Shown here piece by piece: positions 56,709-64,000 of a DNA stretch of 64,000 bases. Numbering within the stretch: position 1 is the stretch's first letter; each line of letters starts with the position of its first letter. Location: contig CAVWJS010000006.1 in the NCBI GenBank assembly GCA_963755495.1, forward strand, positions 186,001-250,000, in the 5' to 3' direction. Made by a program: the position numbers and the translations under genes. Below the pieces are notes generated by a model. That model saw nothing but the letters and a program-made list of their open reading frames with translations, was not told the origin of the DNA and ran no database searches. The stretch comes from Bog-473 sp963755495. GTDB taxonomy: Bacteria; Actinomycetota; Acidimicrobiia; Acidimicrobiales; RAAP-2.

Positions 56709-57466
56709 TCAGCCTTCTTGCTCGAGCATCGCTCGCGCAGGCGCTCCACCACGTCGTCGGGCACGCCGATGGCCGAGGCGTATCGGCCACCGTCCCGTAG
56801 CGGTCCTTGAGGTGGGCGAACAGCGCCACCATGTTGGCAGGATCGGCCGAGAAGAGCGCGTCGGAGTCCGGCGATGAGTAGCTTGCCGTCGGGGTACTTG
56901 ATCAGCAGCTTGGCCCGGAGCCGGGTCATGGCCGCGCCGCTGAGCGCGTAGTCGGCCACCACGGTGTCCTCGGGCACGCCCAGGAGCGAGAGCACGAGGG
57001 CAGAGAGCAGGCCGGTGCGGTCCTTGCCGGCCGTGCAATGGAAGACGGCGGGGCGGGCGTTCGGGCGCGGCCAGGGCCGACAGCGCCCCGACGATCTGCG
57101 GGGCCGCGTCGTCGAGCATCTCGTTGGTACTGCGTGCCGAGGAATCCCGGGGCCCGTTCGAAGTCCTCGGCGTTGGGCAGGGACTTGATGAAGGGGAAGT
57201 GGTGGAAGGTCACCGGGTGCGCCTCGACGTCGAACCGGCTCTGCTCGAGCTCGTGCCCGAGCGCAGGTCGATCACGGTGCGGATGCCGAGCTGGCGCATG
57301 ACGTCCAGGTCGGCCTCGGTCAGCTCGCCCAGCCCGTCGGCCCGGAACAAGCACCCGCCAGCGGGTGCGCTGCCCGTCGGCGGTGGCGTAGCCGCCCAGG
57401 TCGCGGAAGTTCACCGCCCCTTCGAGATCGATGAGCGGCGATGCATCGCCGTCACTCGACGGTCAT
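56709..57466 (-). CDS. Protein tyrosine/serine phosphatase, frameshifted
   Basis: Reading across several frames gives AVNFRDLGGYATADGQRTRW, then HELEQSRFDVEAHPVTFHHF, the phosphatase loop VFHCTAGKDRTG (HCxxGKDRxG), LSLLGVPEDTVVADYALSGA and the end VVERLRERMLEQEG. This is the Y_phosphatase3 family, related to secreted MptpB-type tyrosine phosphatases; no signal peptide is seen here. Start ATG 57466 needs one extra T removed near 57452. About 252 residues. It lies 3 bp after the PspAB stop, so it probably belongs to the psp operon. Confidence 0.8.
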
Positions 57467-57468
57467 TG

Positions 57469-58045
57469 TCACTTGACCGGGAGGTCCCACATGGGGAACC
57501 AGCGGGTCAGATCCGCTTCGACCGGGAGGTCGACCCCGAGCATGGTGCGGATGCGCAGCTCGAGTTCGGTGTCGCGGCGCTCCTTCTGGTTGTCGACCGG
57601 AGCGAACGGGTAGAAGGTGCCCCGCTTGTAGAGGTAGACGAGCCAGAACGGCACGGGCGTCACTGGCCGCGCCCGGGCTCGGGCACGAAGCCGAAGACCG
57701 AGCACAGCAGTTGCGGCCCCCAACCCGCTTCGGTGAGGGTGGTGTTGGCCATGTGGGCCTTGCGTCACCAGGTCGTCCAGCGCGGGCTCGGCCAGGAGCA
57801 GCCATCCGTAGCCGAACGAGTCCTGCGTCTGGGTGAAGCCCTCGCCGACCAGCTGGGCCACTTCGGACTGCAGGTCCTGCGAGCCCTGGCCCGAGGGCGG
57901 CTTCCAGCACACGCCGGCGTGGCCCGAGGTCACGAGGCCGCCCGCGCTCTGCAGGGTCAGACGCCGCCGTCGGGAGGGCGAAGAGCGCATCGAGATTGGC
58001 CTTGACCGGCTTGGTGCGACCCAGCAGGGTGTCGAAGAGGCCCAC
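57469..58045 (-). CDS. PspA-associated protein PspAB, frameshifted
   Basis: The start MGLFDTLLGRTKPVKANLDA and, in other frames, EVAQLVGEGFTQTQDSFGYG, WLLLAEPALDDLV, FWLVYLYKRGTFYPFAPVDN and ADLTRWFPMWDLPVK match the actinobacterial PspAB family. The protein is linked to the phage-shock-protein system by genomic context; its biochemical role is unknown. GTG 58045 follows htpX by 12 bp. About 192 residues. Frame breaks lie near 57955, 57765 and 57675. Confidence 0.82.
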
Positions 58046-58057
58046 GTCGTGATGGGT

Positions 58058-59027
58058 TCAGCGTGCTTGGCCGAGCTCGTGCTCGAGCTGGTCGAGCTGG
58101 GCCAGGCGGCGCTCCAGCGTGGGGTGGGTCCGGAAGAGGCTGCCGAAGCTGAACCCTTGCCGCCCTGCCCTGTCCCCGGCCCTGGTCCTGCGCGCCCTGC
58201 GCCACCGCCGGCACGAAGAAGAAGGCGTTGAACGGCTCGGCGGCGCGGAGATCCTTGGTCGGGACGCGGCCCATCTCCCCGGAGATCTTGATCAGCGCCG
58301 ATGCCAGCAGGGACGGCTGCCCGATCAGGATGGCGCCCGAGCGGTCGGCGGCCAGCTCGCGGTAGCGCGAGAGCGCCATGGTGAGCAGGAAGCTGACGAA
58401 GTAGACGACGACGGAGACCAGCATGACGATCATCTCGATGATGACCAGCTGGCCGCCGCTGTTGTTGTTGCGCCCGCCGCCCGACCGCCACCGAAGATCT
58501 CCGAGTAGAACATGACCCGGGTCAAGCAGGCCGGCGATCATGCCCAGGCCGCTGGCGATCGTCATCACGGCCACGTCGCGGTGCGCCACATGGGAGATCT
58601 CATGGGCCAGGACGGCCTCGACCTCAGGCTCATCGAGCCGGCGCAGGAGGCCCGTGGTGGCGCACACCACGGCCGCCTTGGGGCTGCGTCCGGTGGCGAA
58701 GGCATTGGGCACGTCGGTCTGGGCGATGGCCACGCGTGGCTTGGGCATGTCGGCGAGCGCGCACAGGCGGTCGATCACGCCGTGCAGCTCGGGGGCCTCC
58801 TCCGGGGTGACCTCCTTGGCGTGCATGGCGAACATGGCGATCTTGTCGCTGAAGTAGTACTGGCAGAACAAGAGCCCGAAGGCGATGATCAGAATGAGCA
58901 GGAGGCTCTTCAGCACAAGGAAGAGCACGCCGATCAGGACGGCGTAGAGGACGACGAGGAAGAACCCCGTCATCAGCATGCGTGTGGTCAGGCCCCGATC
59001 GGCCTGGATGTTGTGTGAGAGCGCCAT
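58058..59027 (-). CDS. htpX: Membrane zinc metalloprotease HtpX (M48), frameshifted
   Basis: HtpX degrades damaged membrane proteins. It starts MALSHNIQADRGLTTRMLMT (ATG 59027, AGGAG upstream) with two membrane helices, VVLYAVLIGVLFLVLKSLLL among them. The M48 zinc site is EAVLAHEISHVAHRDV (HExxH). A further helix pair follows (VIIEMIVMLVSVVVYFVSFL) and RYRELAADRSGAILIG holds the third zinc ligand. Breaks lie near 58510, 58485 and 58190; the corrected end is LDQLEHELGQAR. About 323 residues. It sits between pspA and PspAB, typical of the actinobacterial Psp arrangement. Confidence 0.9.
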
Positions 59028-59090
59028 CAGCTGGATGCTCCTCCGCCGTGCCGTTTCCACTCTGGTCTGCCGACCGGCAGGGCCGCCGCC

Positions 59091-59821
59091 TCAGCGGTCC
59101 GTGGCTGGCCTCGCCGCTGCCCGCTCCGAGCTCGAGCTTCAGGGCCGCCAACTCGTTGTCCACCTGCGACGTGGCGGTCACCTTGTCGAGCTCCTTTTGG
59201 ATGTCGTCGACCGGGGTGCTCAGGTCGTTGAGCGCGCCCGAGGCCAGCAACTCGTCCATGGCGCCGGCCCGCGCCTGCATGCTGGCGATCTTGTCCTGGG
59301 CCCGCTGCATGGCCTGGCCCGAATTGCCCATGGAGTCCGAGATCCCCGAGACGGCCTCGCCGACCTTGGTCTGGGCCTCGGCCGCGGTGTAACTGGCCTT
59401 GAGCGTCTCCTTCTTGGTGCGGAACTGCTCCACCCGCGTCTGGAGCTGCTGGGAGGTGTCGATCAGCTTCTGCTCCTGCTCGCTGATCTGGTCGTGCTGC
59501 GTCTTGAGCTCGGCCAGCTGCTCACCCAGTGCGGCCCGCCGCGACGAGCGCCTCGCGGGCCAGGTCCTCGTTGCCCTGCTGCAGCGCCGCCTTGGCCTGC
59601 GTCTGCAGCTTGTCGGCCTGCTTCTGCAGTCCCTGCGCCTGCAGCTCGAGGCGCTTGCGGGCCGTGGCTACGTCGGCCACCCCACGTCGGACCTTCTGCA
59701 GCTGCTCCAGTTGCTTCTCATAGGAGAGATCCAGCGTGTCGCGGGGGTCTTCGGCCTTGTCCAGGACCTTGTTGGCCTTGGCCTGGAAGATCCCACCGAT
59801 CCGCTTGAACGTGCCTGCCAT
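59091..59821 (-). CDS. pspA: PspA/IM30 family envelope-stress protein, frameshifted
   Basis: PspA binds and stabilises damaged inner membrane. The N-terminal half MAGTFKRIGGIFQAKANKVL and DKAEDPRDTLDLSYEKQLEQ, then a long coiled coil, is in one frame. After a break near 59535 it continues as VEQFRTKKETLKASYTAAEA and QRAQDKIASMQARAGAMDEL. It ends soon after LAALKLELGAG; the TGA at 59091 needs one frame change. About 243 residues, almost all alpha-helical. First gene of the reverse operon pspA-htpX-pspAB-phosphatase, and divergent from mca. Confidence 0.88.
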
Positions 59822-59943
59822 GACAACGAGCATAAGGCCCAGCAGCGCCGAAGGGGCAACGGCTGGGCACGGAGGCCCAGCCGGAGGCCTGAGTGGCCGC
59901 CGGCGGACGGCTGGCGTCGTGGGCCGCCGCTAAGGTCGGTGGC

Positions 59944-60841
59944 GTGCCAGACGATGGACTTTGCCTGCTCTCCGTGCACGCCCACCCCGACGACGAAGCC
60001 TCCAAGGGAGCGTCGACGGTCGCCCGCTACCACGCCGAAGGGGTGCGGACGGTGCTGGTGTGCTGCACCGGGGGCGAGGAGGGCGACATCCTCAATCCGG
60101 CCATGGACACGCCGGAGGTGCGGGCCGACATCGGAGCGGTCCGCATGGCCGAACTGAAGGCGGCCACCGAAATCATCGGCTACGACGAAACGGTCATGCT
60201 GGGCTATCGCGACTCGGGGATGCCCGGGATCCGAGGCCAACGCCCGGCCCGACTCCTTCGCCCAGGCGCCGCTTGAGGAGGCGGTCGGGCGCCTGGTGGC
60301 GGTCATCAGGCGTGAGCGCCCCCAGGTCATCCTGACCTATCCCGACGAGCAGTCCGAGTACCCGCATCCCGATCACCTCCGGGTGCACGAGATCTCCGTG
60401 GTGGCCTTCGACGCCGCCGGGGATCCTGACCGGTATCCGCGAGGCCGGCGACGCCGTTCGATCCCCTTGAAGCTCTACTACTCAGTGTGGCCGGCCGAGC
60501 GCTTCCGGCAGATCCACGCCAAGTTCTCGAGCTGGGATTGGAGTCGCCGTTCGACGAGGCGCGGCATGGCGCGTTTGACCGAGAGGACGACCCCTACACC
60601 ACGTCGATCGACGTGCGCGGGCTTCGAGGAAGTGCGGAGCAACGCGTTGAAGGCGCACGCCACGCAGGTCGACCCCAACTCCCCTTTCTGGTTCGGCCTC
60701 CCGCCGAGGTACTCGAGGAGATCCACCCGGTCGACCAGTTTCGTCCTGGCGAAGAGCCGTGTCGGAGGTGCCTCCACGCCGACGCAACGTGTGGCACAAG
60801 GCGGTGCGATCGAGGACGACCTGTTCGCCGGGGTGCGCTAG
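59944..60841 (+). CDS. mca: Mycothiol S-conjugate amidase (LmbE family), frameshifted
   Basis: Mca cleaves mycothiol conjugates to remove electrophiles and drugs. It starts (GTG 59944) LCLLSVHAHPDDEASKGAST, with the zinc motif AHPDDE, then TVLVCCTGGEEGDILNPAMD. After breaks near 60230 and 60440-60480, VILTYPDEQSEYPHPDHLRV supplies the third ligand. YYSVWPAERF and VDPNSPFWFGLPPEVLEEIH finish the domain. About 299 residues, close to the mycobacterial Mca length, and the SKG after HPDDE favours Mca over MshB. Mycothiol is actinobacterial. The last part is in a further frame. Confidence 0.88.
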
Positions 60842-60872
60842 TAGCGCCGCCGGTGCCGCTTCAGCCCTGTGG

Positions 60873-60908
60873 TTGGCCCTGCGTGGGGAGTTGGCCCTGC
60901 GTGGGGAG
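60873..60908. repeat. 18-bp tandem repeat, 2 copies, after mca
   Basis: TTGGCCCTGCGTGGGGAG occurs twice in direct succession in the gap between mca and the reverse-strand deacetylase, shortly before the paired-hairpin repeat. Confidence 0.93.
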
Positions 60909-60930
60909 TTGCGTCGGGAGTTCCCGCAGA

Positions 60931-61078
60931 TGCTTTTCGAGAAAGCATACGGACCAGTTGGGTTACGAGTGAAAGAAGGCTCATGGTAGATCCAGGTTCG
61001 CCAGCAGACACCCCTGCGAAAAAACACACCTGGTCGGTATCGTTTCTCGAAAACGATCGTCCGAGCTCTCGGTTCAGG
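60931..61078. repeat. Paired-hairpin intergenic repeat, copy B (compact)
   Basis: The left end TGCTTT-TCGAG-AAAGCA is a hairpin followed by TACGGACCAG. The right end is CCTGGTCGGTATCG with the hairpin TCGTTT-CTCGA-AAACGA. The two ends are inverted copies of each other. The same ends, and an inner CCAGCAGA, occur at 12971-13270. About 130 bp separate the outer hairpin arms here. No open reading frame of note is inside, so it resembles a non-autonomous repeat (MITE-like) or a paired regulatory hairpin. Confidence 0.65.
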
Positions 61079-61125
61079 CCGCACTCAGCCGCCGGCCGAA
61101 AAGGCACGACCTGCTTTCGAAGCGG

Positions 61126-61974
61126 TCAGCCGCCGAAGCGGGCCAGTTCCCGCAGGGGCCGGTAGCCGATGAGCGTCGCGCCTGCGGCCGCAATCGCCTC
61201 GGCGACCCAGGTCTCCTCGCAGATCATGCGGTAGTCGTCGACCCGGGCCTCCCAGTCGTCGGTGGCCAACGAGCGCAGCTCGGCGCTGTCGACGGCGGGG
61301 TGCAGATGCATCTCGGTCACGCCGGGCCGCAGGGTGGCGAGATCCTTCTCGAACGTCTGGCGGCTCCCGACGCCGGGCACGAAGCGGGTGTGATCGGTGA
61401 AGATCGCCCCGGCCTCGGCGGCCACGGCCCGGCCCGGGAACCCGACGTAGCGCTCCATGCCGGGGCTGATCATGCGCAGGGGGAGCCCGAACTCGATGGC
61501 CATGTCGAGATAGACGTCGAAGAACTCGGGCCGGAGCTGCAGCGTGCCCATGTGCGCATCGAGGTGGCTGACGTCGAAGCCCCAGAGGATGGCCCGCTCG
61601 ATCTGGGCCCGGCACTCCCGCCGCACCTCGTCGAGGTCGGCGTGGTCCCACACGTCCTCCACTGTTCGTCGGAAATCCTCCGTCGCCCCCGAGCAGCGAC
61701 GGAGCGTGGGTGATCGGGCCCCAGCGGTACAGCTCGAATTCGGCGTTGACGGTCAGGTGGACGCCGATGTCCTCGCCCCGGTAGCGGCTCGACGCCTCGC
61801 GGGCCCACGGGCACGGGCACCATCAACGTGGCGCTGGTGACAACTCCAGTGGCGAGGCACTCGAAGACACCGACATTGGCGGAGTGGCACGAGCCGAGGT
61901 CATCGGCGTTGATGATGAGGAGCTTGGCGTCGGCGGGATAGCCCGAGCCGCTGCGCCAGTGTCGGCTCACTCAT
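61126..61974 (-). CDS. ChbG/HpnK (YdjC-like) carbohydrate deacetylase, frameshifted
   Basis: The start MSEPTLAQRLG (ATG 61974) joins after a break near 61940 to YPADAKLLIINADDLGSCHS, the metal-binding ADD motif. After a break near 61800-61665, QIERAILWGFDVSHLDAHMG carries HxDxH-type ligands, and MISPGMERYVGFPGRAVAAE and EMHLHPAVDSAELRSLATDD follow. The family removes acetyl groups from oligosaccharides or hopanoid sugars. About 282 residues. ATGA overlap with the purE stop suggests it is cotranscribed with the pur genes. Substrate unknown. Confidence 0.83.
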
Positions 61975-62485
61975 CGCCGGCCACCCTCGGCCCGCCGACC
62001 GCGTCACGACCTCGGCATCCTGGGCACGCGCCGTGGCGGCGATCTCGTGCTGGAACTCCTCCATCGCTGCCGTCAACGTGTCGTCACCGATGGCCAGGAT
62101 ACGAACCGCCAGCAGCCCCGCGTTACGTGACCCGTTGACGGCCACGGTGGCGACCGGCACGCCACGGGGCATCTGCACGATCGAGAGGAGCGAATCGAGG
62201 CCGTCGAGGTGCGACAGGGCGACGGGGACCCCGATCACCGGCAGCGTGGTGACCGAGGCCAGCATGCCGGGCAGGTGGGCGGCGCCGCCGGCCCCGGCGA
62301 TGAGCACCTTGAGACCCCGGGTTGCCGCCGCGTGCCCGTAGGCGATCATGTCGTCGGGCGTCCGGTGGGCCGAGACCACGCGCACCTCGTGGGGCACGCC
62401 GAACTGCTCGAGGACCGCGACCGCGTCTTGCATGACCTCGAGGTCTGACGAGCTGCCCATGACAACGCCCACAAGTCGGGACACG
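61971..62485 (-). CDS. purE: N5-carboxyaminoimidazole ribonucleotide mutase
   Basis: It converts N5-CAIR to CAIR in purine synthesis. Motifs are LVGVVMGSSSDLEVMQDAVA, RVVSAHRTPDDMIAYGHAAA, VLIAGAGGAAHLPGMLASVT and VPVATVAVNGSRNAGLLAVR, all class I PurE. GTG 62485 places VSRLVGVVMGSS at the N-terminus; the longer open frame reads into purK. The natural end is probably a TGA overlapping the next ATG (ATGA, 61971), which needs one frame change; the uncorrected frame runs to 61900. About 171 residues. Confidence 0.92.
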
Positions 62486-62503
62486 GAGCCCGGCTGGCGG
62501 CGC

Positions 62504-63706
62504 TCATCGAGGCGATCTCGCTCGGACGCGACCAGCCCGCTTGGCAGGCTTAGCCCGGGTGGACGTGGCGTGCCCAGGGCCAGCGCGGCCGTCCAGGCGC
62601 GCTGCGCGCACGACGTCGGCATCATTTCCGCACACGGTCACGTGTCCTAGTTTGCGCCCTGGCCTGGCCTCTTTGCCATACAGGTGGATATGGGCGCCCT
62701 CGACGGCCAAGCCGCAGCGGCAGCAGGGCGACCGGGATCCCCGCCCTCGGGGCCGCCGAAAACGTTGACGCTGGCCACCTGCGCGTGCTGTGGCGCGGTC
62801 GACCCGAGGGGGAGGTCGAGGACGGCGCGGAGATGGTTCTCGAACTGGGAGGTGACCGCCCCCTCAATGGTCCAGTGACCCGAGTTATGGGGCCGGGCCG
62901 CAATCTCGTTGACCATGAGCGACGCCGGCCGACCAGAAGAGCTCGACCGCCAGGACGCCCACGGCCCCGGCGATCTCGGCCACTCTGCCGACCGATCGCA
63001 TCGGCGCGCTCGACGACCTCGTGCGGCAAGGCGGCCCGGGACGAGGACCTCGCGGCAGACGCCGTCGACCTGGGCCGTCTCGGTGGCCGGCCAGGCGACC
63101 ATCTCGCCGGAGGGGCGGCGGGCGACCATGACGGCCAGCTCCGCCTCGAACGGGACCATCTCTTCGACCAGGACCGTTCCCGAGCAGGGCGCCAGCACCG
63201 GTCGCGGCCTCAGCCCGGTCGTCGACCAGCCAGACGCCCTTGCCGTCGTAGCCGCCGCGGGCCGTCTTGAGCACGAGCGGCCACCCGTGCTGTTCGGCGA
63301 ACTGGGCGATGGCTCCGTCGGCGCTCGGCGGCAGTGGCGCCCGGACCGCCGATCTCCAGCACGATGTGGGCGGGCACCGGGATCCCGGCCTCGACCAGGA
63401 CGGCCCGCATGTGGGCCTTGTCCACGGCCATCTCCAGGGTCTGCAGTCCGGGCCGGACGACGACGCCGTCCTCGACGAGGGCAGCGATGATGGCCAGATC
63501 CACCTGCTCGTGGTCGAACGTGACCACGTCGACCCGATCGGCCAGCGAGCGCAGATGTCGGCCTCGACCAGGGGGGAGCCCAGCAGCACCTCGGACGCGA
63601 CGGCGCAGGCCGCATCGTCGGGGCTCTCGGCCAGCACCGCCACCGAGAGACCGAGGGCGCTGTCCGCCTCGGCGGCCATGCGCGCCAACTGCCCGGCGCC
63701 GACCAC
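62504..63706 (-). CDS. purK: 5-(Carboxyamino)imidazole ribonucleotide synthase, frameshifted
   Basis: PurK carboxylates AIR with ATP and bicarbonate, upstream of PurE. Frames combine to GAGQLARMAAEADSALGLSV, VDVVTFDHEQVDLAIIAALV and AVDKAHMRAVLVEAGIPVPA. The ATP-grasp segments LVLKTARGGYDGKGVWLV, VLVEEMVPFEAELAVMVARR and LMVNEIAARPHNSGHWTIEG follow. The end has GAHIHLYGKEARPGRKLGHV. At least five breaks occur (near 63545, 63345, 63190, 63040-62995, 62915 and 62735). The 5' start is unclear: GTG 63706 is used, but a longer start may be hidden. 18 bp before purE. Confidence 0.9.
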
Positions 63707-63796
63707 CCCGACGTGGTGGGCGCTCAGGTCGCTAGCCTCGGCGAGATCAGTGATCCGGACACGACCGGCACACTAGGCGAGGAGCCCCGATAGACC

Positions 63797-64000
63797 ATGG
63801 CCAAACCCCTGCGCATCGGCAGCCTGATCGACGTCGACCGGTCGTTGCCCGACACCGTGGCCGAGCTGCGGCGTTTCGCCGAAGCCGGGTTCGACCACGC
63901 CTTGGCCGTCCAGATCTTCGGACCCGACGCGCTGACCCTCCTGGCCGCCGCCGGGGCGCAGGTGCCCGGCATCGGTCTGGGCACCGGCGTGGTGCCGGTC
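63797..64000 (+). CDS. LLM-class (F420-type) oxidoreductase, N-terminal part
   Basis: Translation from ATG 63797 gives MAKPLRIGSLIDVDRSLPDT, then VAELRRFAEAGFDHALAVQI, and PGIGLGTGVVPV at the window edge. The beta-alpha order and GLGTGVVPV are typical of luciferase-like F420-dependent oxidoreductases. AGGAGC is 12 nt upstream of the start. The gene continues outside the window. It is divergent from purK. Substrate unknown. Confidence 0.8.
   Translation, partial: MAKPLRIGSLIDVDRSLPDTVAELRRFAEAGFDHALAVQIFGPDALTLLAAAGAQVPGIGLGTGVVPV

Overview
The window is high-GC DNA from an actinobacterium, most likely of the class Acidimicrobiia. Indicators are a WhiB protein, the mycothiol enzyme Mca, a PspA-HtpX-PspAB envelope-stress operon, a SepIVA-like protein between coaD and DUF177, DUF2469, GTP-dependent PEP carboxykinase, an LLM/F420-type oxidoreductase and a PPOX/F420-type protein. 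A fragment of the GGIFSF/FFGSTG repeat family common in Acidimicrobiales is also present. This assignment rests on recognised families only; no database search was run. No rRNA, tRNA or CRISPR array was seen.

Layout. 1-3.4 kb: a reverse-strand glycerol-phosphate operon (glpD, an alkyl-DHAP-synthase-like oxidase, an FGGY kinase). 3.4-5.8 kb: an oxidative-stress or metal cluster around a perfect Fur-type palindrome (HiPIP-like protein, Fur, rubrerythrin, DUF3501), then whiB. 5.8-15 kb: LytR-CpsA-Psr protein, acyl-CoA dehydrogenase, trpD, galactokinase, CaiB-type racemase, GNAT, a structured intergenic element, AsnC effector domain and MFS exporter. 15-19 kb: pckG, thiL, rpmB. 18-37.5 kb: a long forward housekeeping block: fakA-like, recG, rsmD, coaD, sepIVA-like, DUF177, rpmF, plsX, acpP, rnc, mutM, smc, ftsY, ffh, rpsP, khpA, rimM, trmD, rplS, DUF2469, yraN. 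Many of these overlap by ATGA/GTGA, so they are probably cotranscribed.

37.5-52.9 kb: NfeD and SPFH genes, then two copies of comM. The first is a diverged, truncated copy (39.0-39.9 kb); the second is complete (50.3-51.8 kb) and is followed by dprA. Between them lies an island of about 10 kb with serine-recombinase remnants at both inner edges. It carries a LuxR-type regulator, two perfect palindromes, a secreted repeat protein of about 2,000 residues and a glycosyltransferase. This is the main accessory region.

53-64 kb: a short luciferase-like protein, a PPOX protein, endonuclease IV, fumarase, pterin dehydratase, a tyrosine phosphatase, the psp operon, mca, a second copy of the paired-hairpin intergenic repeat, a ChbG-type deacetylase, purE, purK and the start of an LLM oxidoreductase.

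Two properties run through the window. First, many conserved housekeeping genes carry single-base frameshifts although both halves are intact in sequence. This points to base-calling or assembly errors, so I annotate such genes as whole CDSs. Second, short tandem repeats (11-18 bp units) recur inside genes and at gene ends. In comM the two paralogs directly show one such segment as an in-frame expansion.
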